In this document: piece by piece, positions 26,530 to 34,459 of the stretch
Layout: each line of letters opens with the position of its first letter
Position numbering within the stretch: the stretch's first letter is position 1
The notes under the pieces: model-generated
What the model was told of the DNA's origin: nothing
Database searches by the model: none
What the model saw: the letters and a program-made list of their open reading frames with translations, nothing else
Assembly: GCA_030849065.1 (NCBI GenBank)
Contig: JASAON010001480.1
Coordinates: forward strand, 1 to 37,957
DNA length: 37,957 nt
DNA from: Jaenimonas drosophilae
Taxonomy: Eukaryota; Euglenozoa; Kinetoplastea; Trypanosomatida; Trypanosomatidae
Reading direction: 5' to 3'
Program-made: the position numbers and the translations under genes

Positions 26530-28536
26530 ATGCCCTCCTCACTGATGGAAAAGTATGAGCTGCTGAACCAAATCGGTGACGGCACGTTCGGCTCCGTTGC
26601 GAAGGGCATTAGCAAAAAGAATGGCCAGCTCGTGGCCATTAAGAAGATGAAGCAAAAGTACTACACATGGGAGGAATGCGTCAAGTTACCAGAGGTGGAT
26701 GTGGTTCGTCGTATCCACGGTCACCCGAACATTGTGAAGTTGCGTGAGGTCATTCGTGAAAACAATGAACTGTTTTTTGTGTTCGAGTACATGGATGGTG
26801 ATGTGCTTGGGGTGATTAAGAAAGGCAAGCAAAGTCAGCGGCCAGAAGATGCGGTGTCTTCTCCCGCCATTCCCTACCCTCGTGTGAAGCACTTCATGCG
26901 GCAGATTCTTCAGGCACTGGCCTACATTCACAAACGCGGCTACTTCCACCGCGATTTGAAGCCAGAAAACCTGCTCGTCAAGAAGGACGCCAACGGGGAA
27001 GAAATTGTGAAGCTGGGAGACTTTGGCTTGGTGAAGGAGGTGCGCGCACGACCGCCCTTCACTGACTACGTTTCCACTCGCTGGTACCGCGCACCGGAAC
27101 TCTTGTTGCAGGACCGTGCCTATGGCACCCCGGTTGATATATGGGCTGCCGCGTGCATCATGTCAGAGCTCATCACCACACGGCCCCTCTTCCCTGGAGC
27201 CAATGAGGTGGACCAGCTCTTCAAGATCATGACCATTCTTGGCTCACCCACGGAGAAGATGTGGCCCGGAGGCTACGCCCTGGCCAAGAAGATCAAGTAC
27301 AATTTTCCGCGCATCAAGGGCAACGGGTTGGCCTCCGTCTTGCCCAAGCACCTCCCCGCACAGGCACTGGATCTCATGAACCAGATGCTAGCCTACGACC
27401 CCGCAGCACGACCCACTGCCGAGCAGTGTTTGCAGCATCCATACTTCAACGTGGGTATTGACGAGAGCAATGCCCCGTCGTCCGCCGCGCTTAGTAAGTT
27501 GATGGATGGAGCACAACGACTGCAGCACAGCCCTCAGAGCTCCCCAGCAGCACTTCAGGGTGTTGATGTGCAGGCCAAGGCGAGCGGGCAGCAGCAAGTA
27601 GAGGGACCCAACCGCACCGCCATCTCCTCCGCCAACGCCAACTTCTCTGTTTCCTCCCCATCCAAGTATTACATGCTGCCGTTGAAGACGAAGGAGCTGG
27701 CAGGTGGAGCGCAGCCCGTCCCACACGGGCCAGATCACGCAAGTCCGAAGCCCGCTGAAGGTACAACCTCGTCGAAACCACCAGCTGATAACAAAAACAT
27801 GCTCTACAACAGCAAATTTGGAAAGAACGCCAACCATACCACTAGCCCGGGTGAAGAGACATCCGCCCAGCACTACAACGAGTTGGGCTTCAAGGGCCTA
27901 AACCTAGCCAACGTTCGTGCTCCATACGGAAAAGGTAGCAACAGCAACTGGCAGCAGCCGTCTTCTACCCAGCAGCCGCAGCAAATTAAGCACAAGCCAT
28001 TCCCCACCATGGCCTCCCCTCCCAAGAAGGATGCCCCGCCCCATCGCCACAACAGCACAGACGTGGATTTGGATGGCCTCATGCAGGAGTTTGCCAACGA
28101 GGTTACCCCGATGGGGTACTCTGCGCAGAAGATTGCCAGCCCACCAGAGAGCTCATCACAACGCAAGAACGACGGCGGCGCGTCTTCTCTCTTGCCGAAA
28201 CAGCGCGGCTCCAAGGACCTCTCTCCTCGAAACGACCCCGTACTAGCATTGCTCAACAATAGCCGCTACCGAAAATCCACCCAGCCCAACGCCAACGATC
28301 GCAGCCATCCAACTCAGGCCCCACATCACAACAACACCGATCACGGGTACCCCGGGCTGGGGACCAGTGGCATTGGTGCCAACCGCAACCCAGCAGGCGC
28401 ACGAGGATCCATGGACTCAGGTAGCATGCCATCTGTTGGATCAATGCCCTCCCCACTGTCGGGGCAGCCCAATGTCTCGCCCTCTATTCGCGCAATGCTG
28501 GCGAAGCACCGTACTAGTGGCTTCAATTTCCACTAG
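26530..28536 (+). CDS. RCK-family (MOK/MAK/ICK-like) protein kinase
   Basis: Encodes 668 residues. The kinase domain covers about 9-309: glycine loop GDGTFG (16-21), catalytic Lys38 in VAIKKM, HRDLKPEN with Asp142, DFG at 164-166 and APE at 188-190. The activation loop carries TDY at 178-180, the RCK dual-phosphorylation motif of MAK, ICK and MOK kinases. All catalytic residues are present. The remaining 360 residues are disordered, rich in Ser, Gln, Pro and Asn. RCK kinases control ciliary or flagellar length and intraflagellar transport in algae, animals and kinetoplastids, so a flagellar role is likely. The ATG is followed at once by the kinase N-lobe, which fixes the start well. Confidence 0.93.
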   Translation: MPSSLMEKYELLNQIGDGTFGSVAKGISKKNGQLVAIKKMKQKYYTWEECVKLPEVDVVRRIHGHPNIVKLREVIRENNELFFVFEYMDGDVLGVIKKGKQSQRPEDAVSSPAIPYPRVKHFMRQILQALAYIHKRGYFHRDLKPENLLVKKDANGEEIVKLGDFGLVKEVRARPPFTDYVSTRWYRAPELLLQDRAYGTPVDIWAAACIMSELITTRPLFPGANEVDQLFKIMTILGSPTEKMWPGGYALAKKIKYNFPRIKGNGLASVLPKHLPAQALDLMNQMLAYDPAARPTAEQCLQHPYFNVGIDESNAPSSAALSKLMDGAQRLQHSPQSSPAALQGVDVQAKASGQQQVEGPNRTAISSANANFSVSSPSKYYMLPLKTKELAGGAQPVPHGPDHASPKPAEGTTSSKPPADNKNMLYNSKFGKNANHTTSPGEETSAQHYNELGFKGLNLANVRAPYGKGSNSNWQQPSSTQQPQQIKHKPFPTMASPPKKDAPPHRHNSTDVDLDGLMQEFANEVTPMGYSAQKIASPPESSSQRKNDGGASSLLPKQRGSKDLSPRNDPVLALLNNSRYRKSTQPNANDRSHPTQAPHHNNTDHGYPGLGTSGIGANRNPAGARGSMDSGSMPSVGSMPSPLSGQPNVSPSIRAMLAKHRTSGFNFH

Positions 28537-29297
28537 TTCGCGCTGTTGTGTGTGGGTGCGTGAAGAAGAAGAGCAGTCTCATGGAGTGCGCAACCACACA
28601 AGAGTGGGGGCCAACAACTGGTGTACGAGGAACCAGCACACACTGAATAAGGCTAGTCATCATAGATGGATGTACATACTCAGTGAGTGAATCTTTCGTT
28701 GAGTCCTGGCCGCGACCTCACACCCGCTCCATCTCTCTTTGTTCTTCCTCCCTCCCTCCCTCCCCGCAGGCATCCCATCGACCTGGTGGATCTGTATCTG
28801 TACCCCCACTTTGCGCTGCACCAACTCTTCATGCATCTGTGTGCTCTTCAGTGGAGAGGTCTTTGGAGGTGCAGCCATGCACGATACATATGACGTATGC
28901 GTAGGATATCAAAAGCTACTGGTACGCCAATTATTTCTGTGTTTTTCTCCCTGTTTTGCTCCATGGTTATTCTGAGCTGAGCAACACAAGTTGGCATTCC
29001 CATCTCGCATCACCACAGGAATATCTGTGCGTAGCTCCATATGAGAAACTGCAATGATGCGGACTTAATACTTCGATGCATCCTCCTATCCGCTCTGGTA
29101 TACCTCATCTCCCTCCTCTCTCTTTTTTTTTCACAAAAGCTTTTTTTTTCCACGTATCATTGATCCATCGTTACCTATAAGCTCTGTGAGGTCAAGCTCT
29201 CCCTTGCCCAACCCACACACAAACACACACATACCACGCACGACCTACTTGTGCTGGTGAACCGCCCACACTTCCACTTTTTTTTTTCCGTCATCAG
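28537..29297 (+). promoter_or_regulatory. Spacer and spliced-leader acceptor for the P450 gene
   Basis: No gene in this roughly 0.76-kb stretch. It carries T8-T9 runs near 29125 and 29143. T10 at 29278-29287 leads to the first AG at 29296-29297. The 20-nt leader has no ATG before 29318. Confidence 0.6.
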
Positions 29298-29317
29298 GTG
29301 ATTGTGACAGCCGTCCA

Positions 29318-31072
29318 ATGGAATCAGCCATCGAGTTCCTCAACGGCCTCCCCACCCACGGCCCGGAGAAGCTTCGCCCAGCTCTCCAGCTCTTGGCCGC
29401 CACCGTGGGTGAGGAGCAGGTTGCCAACTACCTCCTCATTGGTGTGCCAGCGGTGCTTCTGGTGCTTTACCTCGTCTTCTTCAGCATCCTCCCCGCCATG
29501 CGCATTGACTTCTACCTCCGCAAGCTCCCCACCATTCGCGGCAAGCTTCCCTTCCTCGGCCACGCCCTCCTCCTCGCCGGGGCCTCTCCCTGGACGAAGA
29601 TGGCAACGTGGAGTCTTCACCCCGAGGTGCATGCCTCACGTCGTTCCGCCGCCAGCCGCCTCGTTACCTTCAACGTGGCTGGCATGCGTGTGGTGTATAT
29701 CAACCACCCCAAACTTCTCAAGCGCGTCCTTCTCACCAACCAACGCAACTACCGCAAGGCGATTGCGGCGGCCTACAAACACTTCATGTGCCTCCTCGGC
29801 ACCGGCCTCGTGACGGCGGAGGATGAGATGTGGAAGAAGGGCCGCCTACTTCTCTCCCACGCACTGCGCATTGATATTCTCGAGGATATACCCGACATGA
29901 CGATGGAGGCCGTTGACTGCATCATGCAGAAGCTCGATGATGTGACGCCCAAGCAGCCCTGCGTGGATCTCAACGAAGAGTTCCGCCACATGACCCTTCG
30001 TGTGATTGGGCAGAGTGCCCTCTCCCTCACCCCAGAGGAGGTGGACCGCATCTTCCCCGCCCTCTACCTCCCCATTGTGCACGAGTGCAACAAGCGTGTG
30101 TGGGCGCCATGGCGGGCGTACATGCCCTTCCTTCATGGATCGAAGGAGCGGAACTCCTGCCTCGCCAAGCTCAACGCCGTTCTCAGCGACATCATCACAC
30201 AACGGTGGAATGGCCGGGAGGAGGCGGAGAAGCGCGGGGATAAGCCAGATATTCTCGCCCTGTGCATGTCGCAGATTGGCCACATCAACAACCGCGTCGT
30301 GATGGAGCTGCGCGATGATGTGAAGACGATGCTGCTCGCCGGCCACGAAACTTCCGCCTCACTCCTCACCTGGGCCACGTACGAGACGATGCGCCACCCA
30401 GAGTTTCGCCAAAAAGTGGTGGAGGAGGGCAAGTGGCTCTACGACCCGAAGCGGTGCAAGAAGACCATCAACACACGCTACGGCGTGTGCGGGGTTCCCT
30501 CCGCTGACGACGTGCGTGAGCTGGTCTGGACCCCTGCGGTGCTTCGTGAGACCCTGCGCATGCACAACGTGGTGCCGCTGGTGATGCGCGTGGCCGCCAA
30601 AGATGATATTTGGCGTGCCGAAGATACCGGCCTCGAATCAGATATCCGGATCCCCGCGGGTTGCACCATCGCCGTTGGCGTTGAGGGCGTACACAAGAAC
30701 CCTGAGGTGTGGGAGAAGCCGGAGGTCTTCGACCCCGAGCGTTTCATTGATGCCGAGATTGCCAACAACACCAACACCCTCCACAGCACCAACAAGAAGG
30801 AGATGACCTACTCGAAGCAGATTGATCCCTTTGGCTTCATTCCCTTCATCAACGGCCCCCGCAACTGCCTCGGCCAGCACCTCTCCCTCATTGAGACCCA
30901 AGTGGCCCTCTCCTACCTCCTCTACAACTGGGATCTGAAGATCTACCGCGATGACTCCGAGGCGGCACAGCTCCCAAGCTGGGAGGATGTGGTGGGTCGC
31001 CACCACGACTTCATCATCCCTCAGGTGCCCCACGACGGCCTCAAGGTGGTTGGCTCCCCACGGAAGCACTGA
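29318..31072 (+). CDS. Membrane-anchored cytochrome P450, possibly CYP5122-like
   Basis: Encodes 584 residues. A hydrophobic helix at about 38-60 anchors it in the ER, with the catalytic part cytosolic. P450 marks are all present: I-helix AGHET (341-345) with the oxygen-activating Thr, the K-helix ExxR (Glu411-Arg414), PERF (473-476) and the haem loop FINGPRNCLG with ligand Cys517. It is not an obvious CYP51 in its motif regions. Trypanosomatids have very few P450s. Position next to an RCK kinase recalls the Leishmania chromosome 27 gene CYP5122A1, a sterol-metabolising enzyme, so that is the best guess. Third codon positions are strongly C/G-rich compared with genes at the left of the window. 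Confidence 0.92.
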   Translation: MESAIEFLNGLPTHGPEKLRPALQLLAATVGEEQVANYLLIGVPAVLLVLYLVFFSILPAMRIDFYLRKLPTIRGKLPFLGHALLLAGASPWTKMATWSLHPEVHASRRSAASRLVTFNVAGMRVVYINHPKLLKRVLLTNQRNYRKAIAAAYKHFMCLLGTGLVTAEDEMWKKGRLLLSHALRIDILEDIPDMTMEAVDCIMQKLDDVTPKQPCVDLNEEFRHMTLRVIGQSALSLTPEEVDRIFPALYLPIVHECNKRVWAPWRAYMPFLHGSKERNSCLAKLNAVLSDIITQRWNGREEAEKRGDKPDILALCMSQIGHINNRVVMELRDDVKTMLLAGHETSASLLTWATYETMRHPEFRQKVVEEGKWLYDPKRCKKTINTRYGVCGVPSADDVRELVWTPAVLRETLRMHNVVPLVMRVAAKDDIWRAEDTGLESDIRIPAGCTIAVGVEGVHKNPEVWEKPEVFDPERFIDAEIANNTNTLHSTNKKEMTYSKQIDPFGFIPFINGPRNCLGQHLSLIETQVALSYLLYNWDLKIYRDDSEAAQLPSWEDVVGRHHDFIIPQVPHDGLKVVGSPRKH

Positions 31073-31663
31073 GTGCCCCCCACCTCTTCTGAGCGAGCGA
31101 GTGGTACCTCATACAGACGCTATATAGGCTGTTCGTGTTTTCATCTATCTTCGAGACTACTTCGGTTTGCATCTCTTCTACGCTGTGCGCCAACTTTCTT
31201 TTCGTTCTCCTTTTTCTGAACCTCCACTGCTTGCTCGCACCCTCTCTCACTCGCCGATCATCGTTTGTTGCTTCTTCGTCATCCTCGTTATTCACCGGAT
31301 GACGAACATGGCAAGCCGGCCTGGAGGCCAGACCTCTTCTCCATCTCCCGCATGCGGCATCAAAAAAAAACACCCCAAAGGCACATGACTTCAGCACACC
31401 GATGGTGGCATTTGGTAGTAGGCAGTGCCGCCGTGCCTGACTTCACGTCCTCTCCAAAACACACACAAAAAAAATACCAACGAAACAACTACACCATCAT
31501 CATCGTCATCGCCACACACGGCATGAGTGATGAAGTGTGCTTAGTGTCTGTGCATCTACGAGTTATATGATCATGCTTCTCCTCCAAAACATTTTTTCTT
31601 CTGCGGTTCTGCCATACAAGACCCACGTAGCACTGCGTTAATGCATCGCACACAGACGTAGTC
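31073..31663 (+). other. Spacer of about 0.6 kb
   Basis: No gene seen. T/C-rich sequence at 31190-31285 and 31575-31600 and A9 runs near 31363 and 31467 are present. ATCATCATC-like triplets lie near 31494-31507. Confidence 0.5.
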
Positions 31664-32722
31664 ATGGCCACAACGACACTCGCTGCATCCACCTCATCGG
31701 TTCTTCGCGTTCTTCGCAGGCTTGACCGCCAAGGCAGCCTTCCGCCGATGAATCGCGCGGTGATAGCCTCTGCTCAACCGTGGAGCGTCGTACGATGGCT
31801 GCGCCAGCGCAATGAGCGGCGCGATGGGAAGCACAAACGGCGCAAGGTGCAGATTCCATCTTTTGTTTCTGAGGCGTTGATGGATGTGGCACCACCACCA
31901 AAGACGAACAGCTTCGAAGCGGTGATGCTAACGCATCCAACACGGTCCTTTGAGAGCCCGGCGGCTATGGATCGTTCTTGTGTGCATGAGCTGCCCATTG
32001 ACGTGAAGGAGCTGATGCGCTTCATTGATGCAACACACATTTCGCCCTTCATTCGTGGCGCTCAAGAGTGCCTGCAGATTGCCAGTGGAGGCGGTAGGCC
32101 GGTGGAGGAGGAGGCGATCCCGCTGTTGTGTGGTTGCTCGAGCACAGACTTGCTGGTGGTGGAGATGGAGGAGGACCCGATGCACCACGTCGATGACGCC
32201 TCTCGCCAACAACAACAAACCACCGCGGACGTATTCAACGCCCTCAACGCAGCCGCATATCTCCTCAAGCCGAGTGGCTCACTCTTGTTCGTCTCTCATG
32301 CCTCGCTTATGCCACAACGAAGGCTCCTTCAACGCCGCCGGTCGTGGGCCTACCAACACGTGCATGTTGGCTGTACACCTGAGAAGGATGCCCACTACCT
32401 CTTCTGCTCCAGCTCCACCACCGAGCTCCCACTGAGTGAGGCCGCACAAGGCCGCGTTGCCGAGGCACACTTCACCGCTCGTGGAGCACAGCGATCATCG
32501 CGGGCGCAGTGGCGGCAGGACTTTGACCGCCAAAATGAACCTTTTGTGGCCACCCTGCGGCCGCGTTTCACGCAATCGCACGTCATGGGCGATGCGTTGG
32601 TATCACGCCTCGAAGCGGAGGCGAAGGCGGAGGAGGAGGTGAGGAAGCGGGAGGAGAGCTTCTTTGGTGTGGCACACGAGATGGTGGAGAAGGGCCTTCA
32701 CTATCAGCAGCCCGACAACTAG
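31664..32722 (+). CDS. Methyltransferase-fold-like hypothetical protein
   Basis: Encodes 352 residues. Residues 1-65 are basic and Ser/Ala/Arg-rich, a probable mitochondrial presequence. Around 158-171 TDLLVVEMEED looks like a Rossmann strand with acidic end. NALNAAAYLLKPSGSLLFVS at about 192-211 matches the late strand region of FtsJ/RlmE-type RNA methyltransferases, with Ser where the second Gly is usual. I do not see a glycine-rich cofactor loop (motif I), so catalytic activity is doubtful. A non-catalytic methyltransferase-like protein in mitochondrial ribosome assembly is one possibility. The C-terminus is a charged helix (AEAKAEEEVRKREE). Family placement is tentative; the gene itself is well supported by codon bias. 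Confidence 0.7.
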   Translation: MATTTLAASTSSVLRVLRRLDRQGSLPPMNRAVIASAQPWSVVRWLRQRNERRDGKHKRRKVQIPSFVSEALMDVAPPPKTNSFEAVMLTHPTRSFESPAAMDRSCVHELPIDVKELMRFIDATHISPFIRGAQECLQIASGGGRPVEEEAIPLLCGCSSTDLLVVEMEEDPMHHVDDASRQQQQTTADVFNALNAAAYLLKPSGSLLFVSHASLMPQRRLLQRRRSWAYQHVHVGCTPEKDAHYLFCSSSTTELPLSEAAQGRVAEAHFTARGAQRSSRAQWRQDFDRQNEPFVATLRPRFTQSHVMGDALVSRLEAEAKAEEEVRKREESFFGVAHEMVEKGLHYQQPDN

Positions 32723-32953
32723 CCCAGCCCATACGACGCACAATGCTCTTCTGCTCTGCACAAACAACAACACGGGCGACGAAGCGCGTTCCTTGGATAA
32801 CCGTCGATAACACGTGTTGATGATGCACTCTTCAATCAAGTACGTCTTGTGTGGCTCAGCGAGCTGCCTTCACCACACCACGATTGCTCCTTAACTTTCA
32901 CTTGCTGTTTGTGCTCCAAGTTTGCTGTTTTTCACAAGAAGGCACTACACACC

Positions 32954-33850
32954 ATGCGTCGAAGCACCTCCACGTGGCTGGCGCTATGCCTGATTCTCTG
33001 TCTTGTGGGTCCTATTGCGATGCATCCCTGCGCTGCCCATGCCATCGTGATGGAGGAGCTCCAGCTCCCCGCAGATGTGTTGGAGCGCACCGGCCATGAG
33101 TGGGCCATCTCCGTTCACTCCCCCTGCAGCAGTGCCGCCTTTGGTGAGCTCACAATGCCCGCGACGGAGGAACTTGAGGATGAAGGCTCCATCACATGGA
33201 CCTCCGGCGATGCAACGGTGGCCCTCACCCGCGGTGGTGCCATGGATGAGGAACTCATCCTCGATGCTCTCAAGCCGCTCCTCGGCCTCGAGCGCACCGC
33301 CACCTATCGCTATCGTCTGTGTGAGCATCAAAGCAACCACCTTCACACGCCCGCTCGTCCACGACTTGGTGAGATGGCCACCACGTACCTGCAAGAGTAC
33401 CGGGGCATCGCCTATCTCTCCACATCACCCTTGACCTGTGAGGGAAGCAGCACACGCAATCTGCGGCTGCGTCTCGTTGGTCGGCCAGCCTCTGCACCAG
33501 ATTCAGGTGTTGTTGCCTGGAAGAAGCAGGAGGAGCTGCAGTCCATGGTTCTCCTCATTGATACCTCCGTCTTCAATGGGCAGTGTGAGGCAGCGTCTCA
33601 CCAAGTGAAGGGCAGCAACAACAAGCAACAACAACGGCGCTCCAGTGGTGGAAAGCGCCGGTCAGCTGCGGCTGATGGATCAGCCGAAGCAAACGAGCTC
33701 CCCAACATCGTCTCGGTACGTCTTGTACGGCGTGCTCGTCCTACGCTCTCTTTCCTCGATCGGCACTCCACCACCCTCTACTTCGCCGCGACGTTCATCA
33801 TTTACCAAGTGGTGCATCAGTTTGCCTCCTACCGCGGCAGGCAGGGGTGA
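32954..33850 (+). CDS. Type I membrane protein resembling EMC10
   Basis: Encodes 298 residues from the first suitable ATG, which begins a clear signal peptide (1-30, core WLALCLILCLVG); the longer frame from 32849 has a non-ATG start. A lumenal domain (31-270) is followed by one membrane helix (about 272-288) and a short basic tail. In the lumenal part the segment GSITWTSGDATVALT, an acidic helix, then ATYRYRL and later a YLSTSPLTC strand follow the order seen in EMC10 of the ER membrane protein complex. EMC inserts and folds multipass and tail-anchored membrane proteins. A basic Lys/Gln/Arg/Ser insert (219-246) is extra. The resemblance is by motif order only, so the assignment is a proposal. 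Confidence 0.5.
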   Translation: MRRSTSTWLALCLILCLVGPIAMHPCAAHAIVMEELQLPADVLERTGHEWAISVHSPCSSAAFGELTMPATEELEDEGSITWTSGDATVALTRGGAMDEELILDALKPLLGLERTATYRYRLCEHQSNHLHTPARPRLGEMATTYLQEYRGIAYLSTSPLTCEGSSTRNLRLRLVGRPASAPDSGVVAWKKQEELQSMVLLIDTSVFNGQCEAASHQVKGSNNKQQQRRSSGGKRRSAAADGSAEANELPNIVSVRLVRRARPTLSFLDRHSTTLYFAATFIIYQVVHQFASYRGRQG

Positions 33851-33917
33851 TGATGTGCTGGATTGGCCACGAGACCGTCCACTAACCCGCCCTCTCCTCT
33901 ATCCCCAACGCCCTCTT

Positions 33918-33943
33918 CACACACACACACACACACACACACA
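33918..33943. repeat. CA dinucleotide microsatellite
   Basis: Thirteen CA units in the short spacer between the EMC10-like gene and the 72-residue gene. CA/TG runs are common in kinetoplastid spacers. Confidence 0.9.
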
Positions 33944-34057
33944 TGCAAAGCATTGTTGTCATGCGGTGCGCACACCCTCATCATCACTCACTTCACCATC
34001 ATCTTCCTCTCATCTGTGCGTGGAGGAAATCCCCGCTGAAGATTTTAGGGTGCAATC

Positions 34058-34276
34058 ATGTCGCGGCCCATCAACCGCCAAAAGTCAGATGATATTTTCA
34101 CCTACATCATTGAGAATAGCTGGATCACCTTCCTCGTACTCGGGATCATCATCGTAGGCTTTCGCATCTACAACGCAAGGCAACGGGCTCAGCAAAAGAA
34201 GCTCGTGCGCGAGGCTGTGCTTGCAGAGATGGGCTACGGGGTCGGTGCAGCAGCAGCCAAGGCTAAGAATGACTGA
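34058..34276 (+). CDS. 72-residue single-span membrane protein
   Basis: A short polar N-terminus (1-20), one hydrophobic helix (about 21-37, WITFLVLGIIIVGF) and a strongly basic amphipathic helix (39-55, ARQRAQQKKLVREAVLAEM), ending in an Ala/Lys-rich tail. The ATG at 34058 follows AG-bearing, T/C-rich sequence. The layout resembles small integral membrane proteins of the ER or mitochondria; no family is recognised. It sits 207 bases after the EMC10-like gene. Small size makes it easy to miss, but codon choice and the clear membrane helix support it. Confidence 0.7.
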   Translation: MSRPINRQKSDDIFTYIIENSWITFLVLGIIIVGFRIYNARQRAQQKKLVREAVLAEMGYGVGAAAAKAKND

Positions 34277-34280
34277 GATG

Positions 34281-34308
34281 CCCCCCCCCCCCTCACACAC
34301 ACACACAT
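34281..34308. repeat. C12 tract followed by an AC run
   Basis: Twelve C (34281-34292), then T, then CA units to about 34308, starting five bases after the TGA of the previous gene. It is in its 3' UTR or the intergenic spacer. Confidence 0.9.
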
Positions 34309-34459
34309 TTTGCACTAATTGAAGCACCCACCACTCAAAGATAAGCAAGTACTCGCGGTGTTTGCCATGCGTTCCAACAAGATTGATCTCCTCTTCCTTC
34401 GTTCTACACACTTTGGCTGTTGTTGTTGTTGTTGCGTTGGTTTCAAGCTACGTTTTCTC

